Source: Armatimonadota bacterium (GTDB taxonomy: Bacteria; Armatimonadota; UBA5829). From it: a stretch of 52,136 nucleotides of DNA. The stretch lies in the NCBI GenBank assembly GCA_039679645.1, contig JBDKUO010000060.1:1-52136 (forward strand), given 5' to 3'. This document shows positions 35,601 to 43,903 of the stretch, in pieces; positions within the stretch are counted from its first letter, which is position 1, and each line of letters begins with the position of its first letter. The notes under the pieces were generated by a model. It ran no database searches and was not told where the DNA came from. It worked only from the letters and a program-made list of their open reading frames with translations. The position numbers and the translations under genes are program-made.

Positions 35601-37059
35601 GGGGCGATATTTTGCCCGTTACTCTGTCGAAAGAGACCCTCGGGCGCAGGTCCTTGAACGCTTTGGACGGATACCTGCCGGAGACAAGCTGGAGCGTGAT
35701 ATTAAAGACTTCCTCTGAGAGCTGATTGAACGAATAGGTGCGCCTGAGGGTTGCATATACATCATCCCAGGTGGCACTCTCCAGAGCGGCCATCGCGACT
35801 ATCTGCTGGGCAAGCACATCCAGGCAGTTCTTGGGAACGCTTATCGGTTCCACATCGCCTTCGAGCATGCCCTTTGCCACACTCACCGCTTCGGCCAGGT
35901 CCGGATTTGTCTTGGGGATAATTCTTCCCTTGCTGACGGCTGTGTGCACATGCCCCGCACGGCCTACGCGCTGCAGGCCTCTCGAGACCTCCTTTGGAGA
36001 CTCCACCTGGCAGACCAGTTCCACAGCGCCCATGTCTATCCCTAGCTCGAGTGTGCCGGTGGCGACGACGCCTTTTAAGGTGCCGTCTTTGAGCGCGGTC
36101 TCGGTCATACGCCGCATCGGGGCTGAAACGCTGCCGTGATGAGGCCGGACTATCTCCTCCCCGGCCAGATCGTTGATCCCCAGTGTGAGCTGCTCGACGA
36201 TGCGCCGCGTGTTGGCAAAGATGATAGTGGACTTGTGGGATTGGACCAGGTCCAGGAGCCGCCTGTATATAGACGGCCAGACCGATCCGTCCTCCGGGTG
36301 ACGCAGGTCTTCGCAGGTGCAGACAACTTTTAAATCCACCTGCCTGCGCACACCCGTATCGACTATCTCCACCGGTCTTGCCTGACCCGAACCGTCAAAC
36401 CCACCCAGAAAAGCGGCGACCTCGGAGAGTGGCTTTTGAGTAGCCGACAGGCCCACACGCACCGGCGGATTATGGCATATATTCTCCAGGCGCTCCATCA
36501 GCACGGACAGGAATACTCCGCGCTTATTCGGGCTCAGCGCGTGGATTTCGTCGATTATTACATATCGCACGCTCTCCAGCACTTTTCGCGCGGCCGATGT
36601 GAGTATAATATGCAGCGACTCCGGGGTCGTGATCAGAATATGGGGCGGTTTAGTGAGCATCCGGCGGCGCTCGTTGGCAGGGGTATCGCCGGTGCGCACT
36701 GCTGTCTTGATCTCCGGCAGCGAATAACCCATCTGGTGAGCTGTCTCGACGATTTCAGTCAAGGGCTGGGAGAGGTTTCGTTCGATATCATAATTCAGAG
36801 CCTTCAATGGTGAGATATACAAAATCTCGATGCCCTGCTCGCTAGACTTGCCCGGTTCGAGGTCGCAGAGCACACGGTTTATCCCTGCAAGGAAAGCGGC
36901 CAGTGTCTTACCTGAGCCGGTGGGAGCCAGAATAAGCGTGTTCTTGCCCTGGCTTATCAGCGGCCACCCGAGACTCTGGGGCTGGGTCGGCTCGCCAAAT
37001 TTGTCGATAAACCACTTGGTTATGCATGGATGAAAATCATCTGGAAAGTGTCTGGACAT
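32644..37059 (-). CDS. lhr: Lhr-type large DEAD/DEAH helicase
   Basis: 1471 aa, close to the size of E. coli Lhr (about 1540). A superfamily 2 helicase core with Walker A APTGSGKT (residues 45-52), Walker B DEIH (170-173), then motif VI QRVGRAGH near 360, followed by the winged helix and Lhr-specific C-terminal domains. Lhr unwinds RNA-DNA or DNA substrates and has been linked to DNA damage responses; some relatives act on crosslinks or deaminated bases. The -10 box sits 8 nt before ATG and no ribosome-binding site is seen, so the mRNA may be leaderless. Confidence 0.93.
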   Translation of the reverse strand: MSRHFPDDFHPCITKWFIDKFGEPTQPQSLGWPLISQGKNTLILAPTGSGKTLAAFLAGINRVLCDLEPGKSSEQGIEILYISPLKALNYDIERNLSQPLTEIVETAHQMGYSLPEIKTAVRTGDTPANERRRMLTKPPHILITTPESLHIILTSAARKVLESVRYVIIDEIHALSPNKRGVFLSVLMERLENICHNPPVRVGLSATQKPLSEVAAFLGGFDGSGQARPVEIVDTGVRRQVDLKVVCTCEDLRHPEDGSVWPSIYRRLLDLVQSHKSTIIFANTRRIVEQLTLGINDLAGEEIVRPHHGSVSAPMRRMTETALKDGTLKGVVATGTLELGIDMGAVELVCQVESPKEVSRGLQRVGRAGHVHTAVSKGRIIPKTNPDLAEAVSVAKGMLEGDVEPISVPKNCLDVLAQQIVAMAALESATWDDVYATLRRTYSFNQLSEEVFNITLQLVSGRYPSKAFKDLRPRVSFDRVTGKISPLPGAQRLVIANGGAIPDTGQYGVYLSEPHLKIGELDEEFVYERRVGDTFSLGTNSWRIAKIETDRVIVTHGSAYQAQTPFWRGESVPRSVRTGRMLGEMLRNIAEQEDNASNWVRQNLPVDAQAADNLVSFVHAQAESGLPTDKRIVLESFSDEIGCSRLALLSVFGGKVHNALRIALSALIKRELGIDPETISGDNGMLLRLPDSDSPVPFGIVKMLTPELAYDLIMEELPNTALFGLRFRQNAARALLLPGAGHGKRTPLWLQRMKAKDLLFIAKQFDGFPIIIETFRECMRDYLEMDELREILSQVRSGEIEVSTVERQTPSPFASSMLLNFQMIYQYEWDQPKGAHRRRHAPVERALIDELVDGKLGRDLNEQALADLDNMLQGIGERYRARTAEELYELVRRLGDIPEQDAAERSAEPEIVDGLIEEGRLVRVTFKDGRLPDRLVASDHLEDYLRAISGDNKALDDILERHISNRGVIVPGDIADDYGLPADVVNKKVKAMAASGELVEIRPAPHSRKVRYVGSGHIESVYRRTLAIGRMESKPASAQAYSEFLLRWQHLHPDHRLSGRDGTRTALRQLEGVSLPYSVWEPDIFARRVRDFSVDQIDDLCMAAEFVWTGQSADPEKAGNIAFLAREGLPALYPLIQAGAPNTETSHDKEIVLNCLKDRGASFVIDIVAETGMDSRVVGRALWEMIWTGEVTHDSFKILRSGKPPVVTAPKQAASFSYPADRRQYYRSRARIAKTFAGQPASSPGRWSAFSSLAGTGRDERESLEIYARVLLERYGVVAKDIVHRPGEVDVPWGDLYQIYQRMELAGEIERGYFIEGLGGAQFGLPEAVDTLMGRSRIGQLSSTEKAAVLINACDPAYLFSSSGPFDIGFGRVARLVSNYAVVIDGLPVVSLELGSKTLRVQDGLSDEVAAKAISALAHLVDSPWPVRSFRKVEISQLADTSIIGSFVEDMMQSAGFEKESTCFRLFGRNG

Positions 37060-37067
37060 ATGACGAT

Positions 37068-37073
37068 ATTATA
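37068..37073 (-). promoter_or_regulatory. -10 box placed for a leaderless lhr transcript
   Basis: TATAAT ends 8 nt before the lhr ATG at 37059. The expected -35 position falls in the palindrome at 37089-37117 and no consensus is seen there. Confidence 0.4.
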
Positions 37074-37088
37074 CTCCAGATGACTATA

Positions 37089-37117
37089 ATCCCTCCAGGT
37101 AGGATACCCGGAGGGAT
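37089..37117. repeat. 3'-end palindrome family, copy 5
   Basis: ATCCCTCCAGGTA and TACCCGGAGGGAT around GGA, with one unpaired A-C position. It is 19 nt after the phosphofructokinase stop and directly upstream of lhr. Confidence 0.7.
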
Positions 37118-37135
37118 TGTATACAACTCCAGCGA

Positions 37136-38863
37136 TTATTTACCGCAGCAGCAACAGCACTTTTCCTTACCTTTGCCTTTTTCCAGGGCGAGGGTGCAGG
37201 TAGGCGCGTCGCAGACTTCAGACGGACCGAAATACTGGATCGGGCCGGGGAAGACATAGCAGTCATTGAGAGCCCAGTTTTCACGGTTGGCCGAGAAATG
37301 CTTGAACGGCTCGCCGTCAAGCTCGACCAGAGCCTTCTTAATGACCGGGGTGGGCTTACCTTTACGGATCTCCATGTTGAGCATCATCGTGACCGGTGTT
37401 CCGCCCGCGACCCACTCATCTGACGACTTGGTAAGGTTCTGCACGTTCACGGTGTAACCGGTGAGTTCAGCACGAACCAACTGCGCGGCGGCATAACCGA
37501 GTGAATAGCAGTAGTCTGCGTCAAAGTTGGACGGATATGCGCAGCGGCCTTCGTAACCGAAGAAGTGCCCCAGCGGGCTGAACTTTGCCTCGGTCTCGCC
37601 TTTGGACTTCAATAATCTGATCTTATCTGCGACCAGGTCTATGAGCAGCCGCTCTGTCTCGACCTGCGAAAGAGGCACATTGCCGTGGCTGTCGCGCTTA
37701 AGCAGGACTTCCTGGGCGTCCAGGGGCAGCGAGCTGTAGACACGCGCGCTGTGGTCGGAAAGCTGGCCGCTCAGATACTGCACGCGGTCCTCATGATCGC
37801 CAAGCTCGCGGATGTATTTCTCTTCCCTGCCGAGGATATTGGAAAGTTCATCGATCATGGTCTTGATATCAGAAATAAACTCAGGCAGGCCTTCAGGAAC
37901 GACCAGAATACCATAATTCTTGCCCGCGGCTGCGCGCTTAACCACTACGTCGGCTATATAGTCCACGATCTCGCCGAGAGTGGTGCCCTTTGCCTGAATC
38001 TCTTCTGAGACGAGACAGATATTGGGATGAGTCTGCAGAGCGCACTCCAGGGCTACGTGGCTGGCAGCGCGGCCCATGAGCCTGACGAAGTGCCAGTATT
38101 TTACAGCGGATGTTGCGTCGCGGCAGATGTTGCCGATCAACTCTGAATAGGTCTTGGTGGCGGTGTCGAAACCGAATGACGCTTCGATCTGGTCATTTTT
38201 CATGTCACCATCGATTGTCTTGGGCACACCTATCACTCTGGTCTTGGAATCCTGAGAATCGAGATACTCGGCAAGCACGGCTGCATTGGTGTTGGAGTCA
38301 TCGCCGCCGATTATCACTAGGCCGTCCAAGTCCATCTCCTTGAAATTTTCCAGACATGCGGCCAGGTCTTCGGGTTTTTCGATCTTGTCGCGCCCGCTCA
38401 TGATCATATCGAAACCGCCGGTGTTGCGATAGTTATCGATAATCTCAGCGGTCAGCTCCATATATTTGCCCTTGATGCAGCCTCCCGGGCCTTTCAGAAA
38501 ACCATATATCCTGGTGTCTTTGTTGGCAGCCTTGAGCGCGTCAAAAATTCCGGCTATGACGTTGTGGCCGCCGGGGGCCTGTCCACCGGAAAGGACCACG
38601 CCTACATTCATTGGAGAGATGTTGAGGTTGCCGTCGCCCTCGACTATTTTGGCGACAGGTTGGCCATAGGTATGCGGAAACAGCTTCTTGATGTCCGACT
38701 TATCGGTGGCCGGTTCGGTCGGCGCTCCAAGCTCGACCTTTATATTTCCTGCGCGAAGCGCCTTGGGCAGCTTCGGCTGATATGTGGCTCGCGCCTTTTG
38801 CAATGCGGATTTCTCGGCACTCATGTTACTAATTCTTCCTCTTGATGGATTAGGCTCGTACAT
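37136..38863 (-). CDS. pfp: PPi-dependent 6-phosphofructokinase (long form)
   Basis: 575 aa. Phosphorylates fructose 6-phosphate with pyrophosphate, reversibly. GGQAPGGHN (residues 93-101), GGDDSNTN (187-194), PKTIDGD (214-220) and MGR (263-265) are the substrate sites; Asp in GGDDS and Lys in PKTIDGD point to PPi rather than ATP use. The length fits the long 'plant-type' PFP. The C-terminus ends in KCCCCCGK, an unusual cysteine run. Two starts are plausible: ATG at 38863 with GGAGGG 6 nt upstream, or ATG at 38824 with AGAGGAAG. I take 38863. Its ribosome-binding site is inside a perfect hairpin (38870-38887). Confidence 0.93.
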   Translation of the reverse strand: MYEPNPSRGRISNMSAEKSALQKARATYQPKLPKALRAGNIKVELGAPTEPATDKSDIKKLFPHTYGQPVAKIVEGDGNLNISPMNVGVVLSGGQAPGGHNVIAGIFDALKAANKDTRIYGFLKGPGGCIKGKYMELTAEIIDNYRNTGGFDMIMSGRDKIEKPEDLAACLENFKEMDLDGLVIIGGDDSNTNAAVLAEYLDSQDSKTRVIGVPKTIDGDMKNDQIEASFGFDTATKTYSELIGNICRDATSAVKYWHFVRLMGRAASHVALECALQTHPNICLVSEEIQAKGTTLGEIVDYIADVVVKRAAAGKNYGILVVPEGLPEFISDIKTMIDELSNILGREEKYIRELGDHEDRVQYLSGQLSDHSARVYSSLPLDAQEVLLKRDSHGNVPLSQVETERLLIDLVADKIRLLKSKGETEAKFSPLGHFFGYEGRCAYPSNFDADYCYSLGYAAAQLVRAELTGYTVNVQNLTKSSDEWVAGGTPVTMMLNMEIRKGKPTPVIKKALVELDGEPFKHFSANRENWALNDCYVFPGPIQYFGPSEVCDAPTCTLALEKGKGKEKCCCCCGK

Positions 38864-38869
38864 AACAGA

Positions 38870-38887
38870 CCCTCCGCGTGCGGAGGG
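38870..38887 (-). promoter_or_regulatory. hairpin covering the pfp ribosome-binding site
   Basis: CCCTCCGC-AC-GCGGAGGG is a perfect inverted repeat. The GGAGGG arm is the ribosome-binding site of the ATG at 38863, so the stem would block initiation there and leave the start at 38824 open. Confidence 0.5.
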
Positions 38888-38957
38888 CTCTTCAAGCCAC
38901 TATATTATAGTAAGTCTAGTGAGTTTTGACAAAGACTAAAATCAGTTCTAAGCCATA

Positions 38958-38986
38958 TTGACATGCAGCCGACTGCATGCTACACT
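38958..38986 (+). promoter_or_regulatory. promoter with inverted repeat in the spacer
   Basis: TTGACA (38958-38963), 17 bp, TACACT (38981-38986). Between the boxes ATGCAG-CCGA-CTGCAT forms an inverted repeat where a repressor could bind. The following 160-nt leader holds hairpins (ATGATA..TATCAT at 39025-39049; GCGCAA..TTGCGC near 39074-39100; CGACG..CGTCG near 39103-39123). Confidence 0.55.
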
Positions 38987-39151
38987 CCACACATTATTTT
39001 TCGTGTTGGCAGTTAATAATTGGTATGATAATCGTACAGATCGTATCATGGGCACAATTGTTGTGGTAGGGCATGCGCAAAATCAAAGGTATTGCGCAGT
39101 CGACGAGAGAGGCGACCGTCGATAAATCATCTAAGAAGGAGAGTGTGAGAG

Positions 39152-40102
39152 ATGAAATCAGCAAGATGTACTAGAATTTTTTTGTCAATTGTAATTTTGT
39201 CTGTTCTGACTATTGGGGCTCAGGCCACCGACCTGACAATGTTCTGCGGATCCGATGTTCACTGCACCGGTACAACGATCCCAAACAGAGCCAAAGCTGT
39301 TGTTCAGAGAATGAACTCTCTGCCCGGCTCGGCGTACCCGGCGGCAATCGGCGGCACAGTTGGCACCCCGAGCGGAGTTCTCATTTGCGGCGATTGCTGT
39401 GACGGTGGAACTTGGGGTACCACTCCCGCTACTGATACTCCACAGTGGTATTCGAACCGCAACTACCAGGACCAGTGGAACACCTTCAACTATCACTTCT
39501 CAAAAGCCGGCGTCACTGGTGATAATAATCGCTTGAAGTATCCCACGTATGTCACCGGCGGCAATCACGACTGGTGGAGATTTGCAGGTTATACATCGGG
39601 TACTTCCACATACGTAGCCCAGAAGCTCAAAGATCGCTACACACCCAACTGCAATATCACCGAGGGGAATGTGTCCTACGCATTCAATAAAGATGGAGTT
39701 CACTTCATCTCGCTCGGGCGCTATCCAGACCAGTATGTACGCAGTTGGCTGGCACTGGACCTTGCAAACGTAACTACCAGCACCCCTATAGTAATGTTTC
39801 TGCACTATTATCTCAATGACGATGAGGAATGGTGGAGTTATGAGGTGCGTGACTTGCTCGCAGACATAATAGATGGCTACAATGTCATCGCCATATTCAA
39901 TGGTCATACGCATAGCACGCAGCACTACACATGGAATGGATATGATTGCTATGATGACGGCTCGATTACTGAGTATGGCAATTTCCTGGTAATGCATATT
40001 ACCGACACCACACTCAGCGTCGGCCACTATTATGCAAACTGCGATTCAAGCGGCAATTTCACCACCGGCGGTTGGACTTGGACACACGTTAAGTCGCTCT
40101 AG
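39152..40102 (+). CDS. secreted metallophosphoesterase
   Basis: 316 aa. Signal peptide MKSARCTRIFLSIVILSVLTIGA, cleaved near AQA. Calcineurin-type phosphoesterase motifs: SDVHC (D-x-H), GDCCDGG, GGNHDWW, the FLHYY histidine and NGHTHS. It should be an extracytoplasmic metal-dependent phosphoesterase; the substrate is unknown. GAGAGTGTGAGAG precedes ATG. A terminator follows at 40149-40180. Confidence 0.85.
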   Translation: MKSARCTRIFLSIVILSVLTIGAQATDLTMFCGSDVHCTGTTIPNRAKAVVQRMNSLPGSAYPAAIGGTVGTPSGVLICGDCCDGGTWGTTPATDTPQWYSNRNYQDQWNTFNYHFSKAGVTGDNNRLKYPTYVTGGNHDWWRFAGYTSGTSTYVAQKLKDRYTPNCNITEGNVSYAFNKDGVHFISLGRYPDQYVRSWLALDLANVTTSTPIVMFLHYYLNDDEEWWSYEVRDLLADIIDGYNVIAIFNGHTHSTQHYTWNGYDCYDDGSITEYGNFLVMHITDTTLSVGHYYANCDSSGNFTTGGWTWTHVKSL

Positions 40103-40148
40103 CATTGATCGAATAAACCGATGCGCTTTTCGCCTCAAGCCGTATCTA

Positions 40149-40180
40149 TCAGAGCCGGCTCAAAAAGCCGGCTCTGATTT
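40149..40180. terminator. bidirectional hairpin after the phosphoesterase gene
   Basis: TCAGAGCCGGCT-CAAAA-AGCCGGCTCTGA followed by TTT; 12-bp perfect stem between convergent genes. Confidence 0.7.
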
Positions 40181-40240
40181 ATGTTTCATTAAAACGGACT
40201 GAGCTTTCACTACTCAGCATGCTGGGATACCGCACCGTTA

Positions 40241-42319
40241 TTATGCCCTCGCAATGTCGCCATCTCTAATCTCAAATCTCGGAGCGGAGGCGTCCAGCTC
40301 GGAAAACATATCTGCAGTCTCGGGATGGCAGGTAAAGAAGAGGACCTGGTTAGAGACTGCAAGCTCAGCTATAGCTTGCGCAGCGGCACGGGAGCGGGCC
40401 GGATCGAAGTTGACCAGGATATCGTCCATTATCACAGGCAGAGGCTCGGCTGCAAGGCCATACTCAAGGATCAGACCGAAGCGCAGAGCCAGATAGAGCT
40501 GCTCGCGAGTGCCGCGGGAGAGTTTCGAGACGTCCCTGCGGATGCCCTCGGAAGTCTCAAGCTCAACTTCATCCCGGCCCAGGGGCGAGAAGACCCGTGA
40601 ATATGCGCCGGATGTGAATCGATTTAGAAAACCTGACGCGGACTGTATTACTCGGGGCTGTTTTTCGCGCTCATACTGCTGACGGGTCTGCTCCAGGAGC
40701 GATTTGCAGATAGCCTTCACGGCCCAATCGGATGCGTGTTTATCCAACTGCGCTTTAAGTGCCCTCTCTTGCAGGAGGGCTGCTGAAAGCTCCTCGCTTT
40801 TTTCGATCTCGGCTTTGCGCTGGATGAGCCGCCCGCGCCTCTCGATCAGATCTGAAAGATTGACTTGAAGCCGGTCAAGCTCATCGCGTTTGCTCATGTA
40901 TTTGGACTGGATCGAATCAAAATCTGTCGATTCAAGCTCGGGCTTAAGATGCATCGCATGTTCCCGGCCAGCAATCAGCTCGATATCGGCTTCCAGGCGG
41001 GCAATATCTGCCCTGATCTGCTCGCGTCTGGAATACACTTCGCTGCGGTTTCGGAAATCCTCCTCATCGGCTGATCCGCCTGCTCGAAGCAGGGTTTCAT
41101 GATCTCTTCGAGCCTGGTCAAGCTCATTTTCGAGGTCCGCAATCTCGCTCGATATCCTGGCGATTGCACTCTCATGCGACTGCTTGAGATGATCATAGAC
41201 TTGGGCGCGATGCGACTTCTCTGACGCATCGAGGTTCGACTGCACCCAGAACCCTGCTGAAACCGCAGTAATACCCAGCAGCCCGAAGGCCGCCGCCGCC
41301 AGAGCGTTATCTCTGAACGCTACCGAAAGAGCGACCAGACACATTCCTATTATTATCGCGATAGGTTTTACAGGGGCCCGCCTTATAGGCTGCATGGACA
41401 CATCTGTTGGGCAGTTATGTTTTTGAGTTTCAAGCTCGGATCGTTTAAGACTGAACCTGTGTGAGAGGTCGGCTGTTTTCTCTACAGACCGCTCCAGGCG
41501 TCCGATTCCGTCGGCTGGAAAGGAATCGATATCGGGCAGGCAGTCGAACTCTGCCTTGGCTCTATATAGAGACTCCCAGATCGGCCAGGCCTTTTTCATC
41601 TGGTCAAGATGGGTTATCTCTCTTTCCAGGCAAGTCTTTTGCTGCTGAGCCTTCTGTATATCACTGTCGATACTTGATAGCTGAGCGCAGAGAGTATCAT
41701 AATCCGAGCTTAGTGTGCTCAACTCTTTGATCTTTGAACTGCAAGAGCCGATCTCGCCCAGCAGAGCATTTATCTTGGGTTTGCCGGCTCTCGGGGAAAA
41801 CAGAGCAGACATCTCCGAGTCGATCCGCTTCTCTACATCGACTGCCGATATATCTCCCGCACCGGCGCCATAGCTGTAGATTCGCGAACGGACGTCTTGA
41901 GAATCCAGCTTTTGGAGTTCGTCCAGACTGAAAGCAAAAACGTTGCGATGAAGGTCTTTTTTTACTCCCGGCAGAAGTTGGGATATAGTCTCCTCGCCGC
42001 CTTTGGCGCCGTCGGGCATCGTAACTTCGAGCACTCCCTGCGCTCTGCCGGGTCCGCGTTTGATGATGTAGTCCAGACCGCTGCGGTCCAGCCGGAGCTT
42101 GATTATGCCGCCGTGCTCCACATCCGCAATGGGCTTATACTGGTTCTCCCTGCTCTGAGCTGTCTCAAAGCCGAAAAAGACCGTTCTGATGAAGGCAAGC
42201 AGCGTGCTTTTGCCCGCCTCGTTGTCCCCGACGAATATATTGAGGCCGCCCGAGAGGCCGTCGACGCGCACTTTGGAGAGCATGCCGAAACCCGATATGA
42301 AGAACTCAGAGATCTTCAT
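40241..42319 (-). CDS. SbcC/YhaN-type ATPase of an exonuclease complex
   Basis: 692 aa. Walker A GDNEAGKST (about 31-39), signature LSRGTREQLYLAL and Walker B PVIMDDILVNFDPAR are intact, with long coiled-coil arms in between. Two hydrophobic helices near the middle (PIAIIIGMCLVALSVA and LLGITAVSAGFWVQ) are a feature of YhaN-like rather than classical SbcC proteins, and suggest membrane association. There is no CxxC zinc-hook. It starts 3 nt after the phosphoesterase stop (ATG at 42319 with GGAGGAGACC), so the two form a complex typical of SbcCD/Mre11-Rad50, which processes DNA ends and hairpins. Confidence 0.85.
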   Translation of the reverse strand: MKISEFFISGFGMLSKVRVDGLSGGLNIFVGDNEAGKSTLLAFIRTVFFGFETAQSRENQYKPIADVEHGGIIKLRLDRSGLDYIIKRGPGRAQGVLEVTMPDGAKGGEETISQLLPGVKKDLHRNVFAFSLDELQKLDSQDVRSRIYSYGAGAGDISAVDVEKRIDSEMSALFSPRAGKPKINALLGEIGSCSSKIKELSTLSSDYDTLCAQLSSIDSDIQKAQQQKTCLEREITHLDQMKKAWPIWESLYRAKAEFDCLPDIDSFPADGIGRLERSVEKTADLSHRFSLKRSELETQKHNCPTDVSMQPIRRAPVKPIAIIIGMCLVALSVAFRDNALAAAAFGLLGITAVSAGFWVQSNLDASEKSHRAQVYDHLKQSHESAIARISSEIADLENELDQARRDHETLLRAGGSADEEDFRNRSEVYSRREQIRADIARLEADIELIAGREHAMHLKPELESTDFDSIQSKYMSKRDELDRLQVNLSDLIERRGRLIQRKAEIEKSEELSAALLQERALKAQLDKHASDWAVKAICKSLLEQTRQQYEREKQPRVIQSASGFLNRFTSGAYSRVFSPLGRDEVELETSEGIRRDVSKLSRGTREQLYLALRFGLILEYGLAAEPLPVIMDDILVNFDPARSRAAAQAIAELAVSNQVLFFTCHPETADMFSELDASAPRFEIRDGDIARA

Positions 42320-42321
42320 TG

Positions 42322-43578
42322 TCAGGTCTCCTCCGTCAAAGCGTCCAGACCGTAGAGAGCCGCCGCATCCAACCATTCCAGAAGCCGGTCATCACTGGGC
42401 CGGCTCAAATATGCGTGAGCCCGACCATGCTCAAAGAGAGGCTGCAGCGCGCTCCTGAGACCTGCAAGGCGATCCGGGTTCTGGCGCGCTTCCTGCGCCA
42501 GCCGAAGGAAGTCGCCTACAAAGTCTTCGGATAGACGCCTCTCGTCTATATTGATATCCGGCCGGGTCTCATCTATTATCGACTCGACCCAGACAAAATC
42601 CCCATGCAGTGATTCGCTTTGCCTGAGGTCGTCTGTGATATCCTCTAGTATAGCCTTGCGCGCCAGTGTGCGGTGAAGAGGTGTCCTGCCAATCAGGTGA
42701 AAGCGAACCAGCGCCGGACGGCCTGACCGCCGTCTGATATCCTCCAGCCTCTCGCCAAGAGAGTCGATAAGCTCCTGCTCCTGCGTGACCCCTGTGGCGG
42801 ATATCTCTTCATCAAACCAGCGAATCGCGTCGGTCTCTGTAAACTCCAAACTTGCGCTGCCCGCATCATCGACACTAACGATATAGCAGCCCTTTGGACC
42901 GGTCTCTTTGGGGTTCAGACCCTGTGAGCTGCCGGGATACACTACAAGGGGAGCGCTGTCGCGCAGGATGGCCCTCTTGTGAATGTGGCCAAGTGCCCAG
43001 TAGTCGAAGCCGGAATCTGCAAGGTCGGCTAGTGTGCACGGCGCATATGGATCATAGCTTGCTGCCTGGCCGCAATTGCAGTGCAGCAGAGCCACGGCGA
43101 ATGGAGAATCTTTGTCATGCGAAAGACGCAGGGCAAGGTTTTCAGTAATACCGGATTTTGAGTGGCTGATACCGTGGACTGTTGCGATCAGGCTGCCATT
43201 GCGGATAACCGGTCTGACTTCAAGCTCAGACGATGAGAAGAAGTGGACACTTGCAGGCCAGTCGAGACTTGCGCTCCAGCCGTTGGATGGGTCATGATTG
43301 CCGCATACTATATATGAGCTGATGCCCGCCTCGGACAATTTTTCGAGAGCAGAGCGAAACCTCAGCTGTGCGCGCAGGCTTTTGTCGCTGCAATTATACA
43401 CATCCCCGGCTATTACCAGAAAATCGACACTGCGTGCCAGGCAGAGCTTGACGATGTTATCGAGCGAGGCAAAAGTGGCATTTTGCAGGACTGACGAAAG
43501 CTCCGGAGAGATGTATCCCAGACCATCGAACGGACAGTCCAGATGCAGATCGGCCGCATGCACGAATGTGAACGACAT
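42322..43578 (-). CDS. SbcD/YhaO-type DNA repair phosphoesterase
   Basis: 418 aa. Mre11-like metallophosphoesterase: DLHLD (residues 10-14), VIAGDVYNCS, GNHDPSNGW, LHCNC and GHIHK metal ligands are all present. It should be the nuclease subunit with the downstream ATPase. The start is the ATG at 43578 after GAGCACTGAGGAG. It is the first gene after a promoter, c-di-AMP riboswitch and terminator on the same strand, about 110 nt past the terminator, so expression is probably controlled by c-di-AMP. Confidence 0.88.
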   Translation of the reverse strand: MSFTFVHAADLHLDCPFDGLGYISPELSSVLQNATFASLDNIVKLCLARSVDFLVIAGDVYNCSDKSLRAQLRFRSALEKLSEAGISSYIVCGNHDPSNGWSASLDWPASVHFFSSSELEVRPVIRNGSLIATVHGISHSKSGITENLALRLSHDKDSPFAVALLHCNCGQAASYDPYAPCTLADLADSGFDYWALGHIHKRAILRDSAPLVVYPGSSQGLNPKETGPKGCYIVSVDDAGSASLEFTETDAIRWFDEEISATGVTQEQELIDSLGERLEDIRRRSGRPALVRFHLIGRTPLHRTLARKAILEDITDDLRQSESLHGDFVWVESIIDETRPDINIDERRLSEDFVGDFLRLAQEARQNPDRLAGLRSALQPLFEHGRAHAYLSRPSDDRLLEWLDAAALYGLDALTEET

Positions 43579-43687
43579 CTCCTCAGTGCTCCGATTAATC
43601 ACTTCGAGTTATAATGCGAGAAATCGCCGATAAAGCATTGAAAAGCAGATTCCTCACATTAGTTCGGAATGACGGAATAGGTGACAA

Positions 43688-43720
43688 TTAAAAAGCTGCG
43701 ATAGACAGATCTACCGCAGC
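43688..43720 (-). terminator. expression-platform terminator of the riboswitch
   Basis: Minus strand GCTGCGGTAGAT, loop, ATCGCAGC-type pairing (GCTGCG / CGCAGC, with TAGA/TCTA inside), then TTTTTAA. The first arm CTGCGG is also complementary to CCGCAG in the 3' part of the aptamer, which would form an antiterminator. Confidence 0.85.
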
Positions 43721-43734
43721 GTGTGGTTGAAAGA

Positions 43735-43852
43735 TACCTTCCTGCCTCGCCTGCGGAGTAAGCTGTCGGGCTAGGGTAGGAAGCTCCCCCTCCGTTTCCG
43801 GACTCGCCCCCTCATCGGTCGGGTCCTCCGCTTTCATAAGAAATTAGGCGTT
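43735..43852 (-). ncRNA. c-di-AMP riboswitch (ydaO/yuaA class)
   Basis: The minus-strand RNA has the conserved blocks of the ydaO class in order: P1 CGCCU (43850-43846), GCGGAGGACCC, GGGGGCGAGUC, GCCCGACAGCUUACUCCGC, AGGCG (P1 3' strand, 43752-43748). CCCGACAGCU-ACUCCG is nearly identical to my recollection of the Thermoanaerobacter tengcongensis aptamer. CUUCCU (43783-43778) and AGGAAG (43743-43738) can form the class's pseudoknot. This class usually switches genes off when c-di-AMP is bound, by letting the terminator form. Here the next genes are sbcD/sbcC-like, not the usual K+ transport or wall hydrolase genes. Confidence 0.92.
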
Positions 43853-43903
43853 TTGTTATGTATTCGATTTTGTATTAAGTTGTACAGTCGTGTGGAATTG
43901 GGA

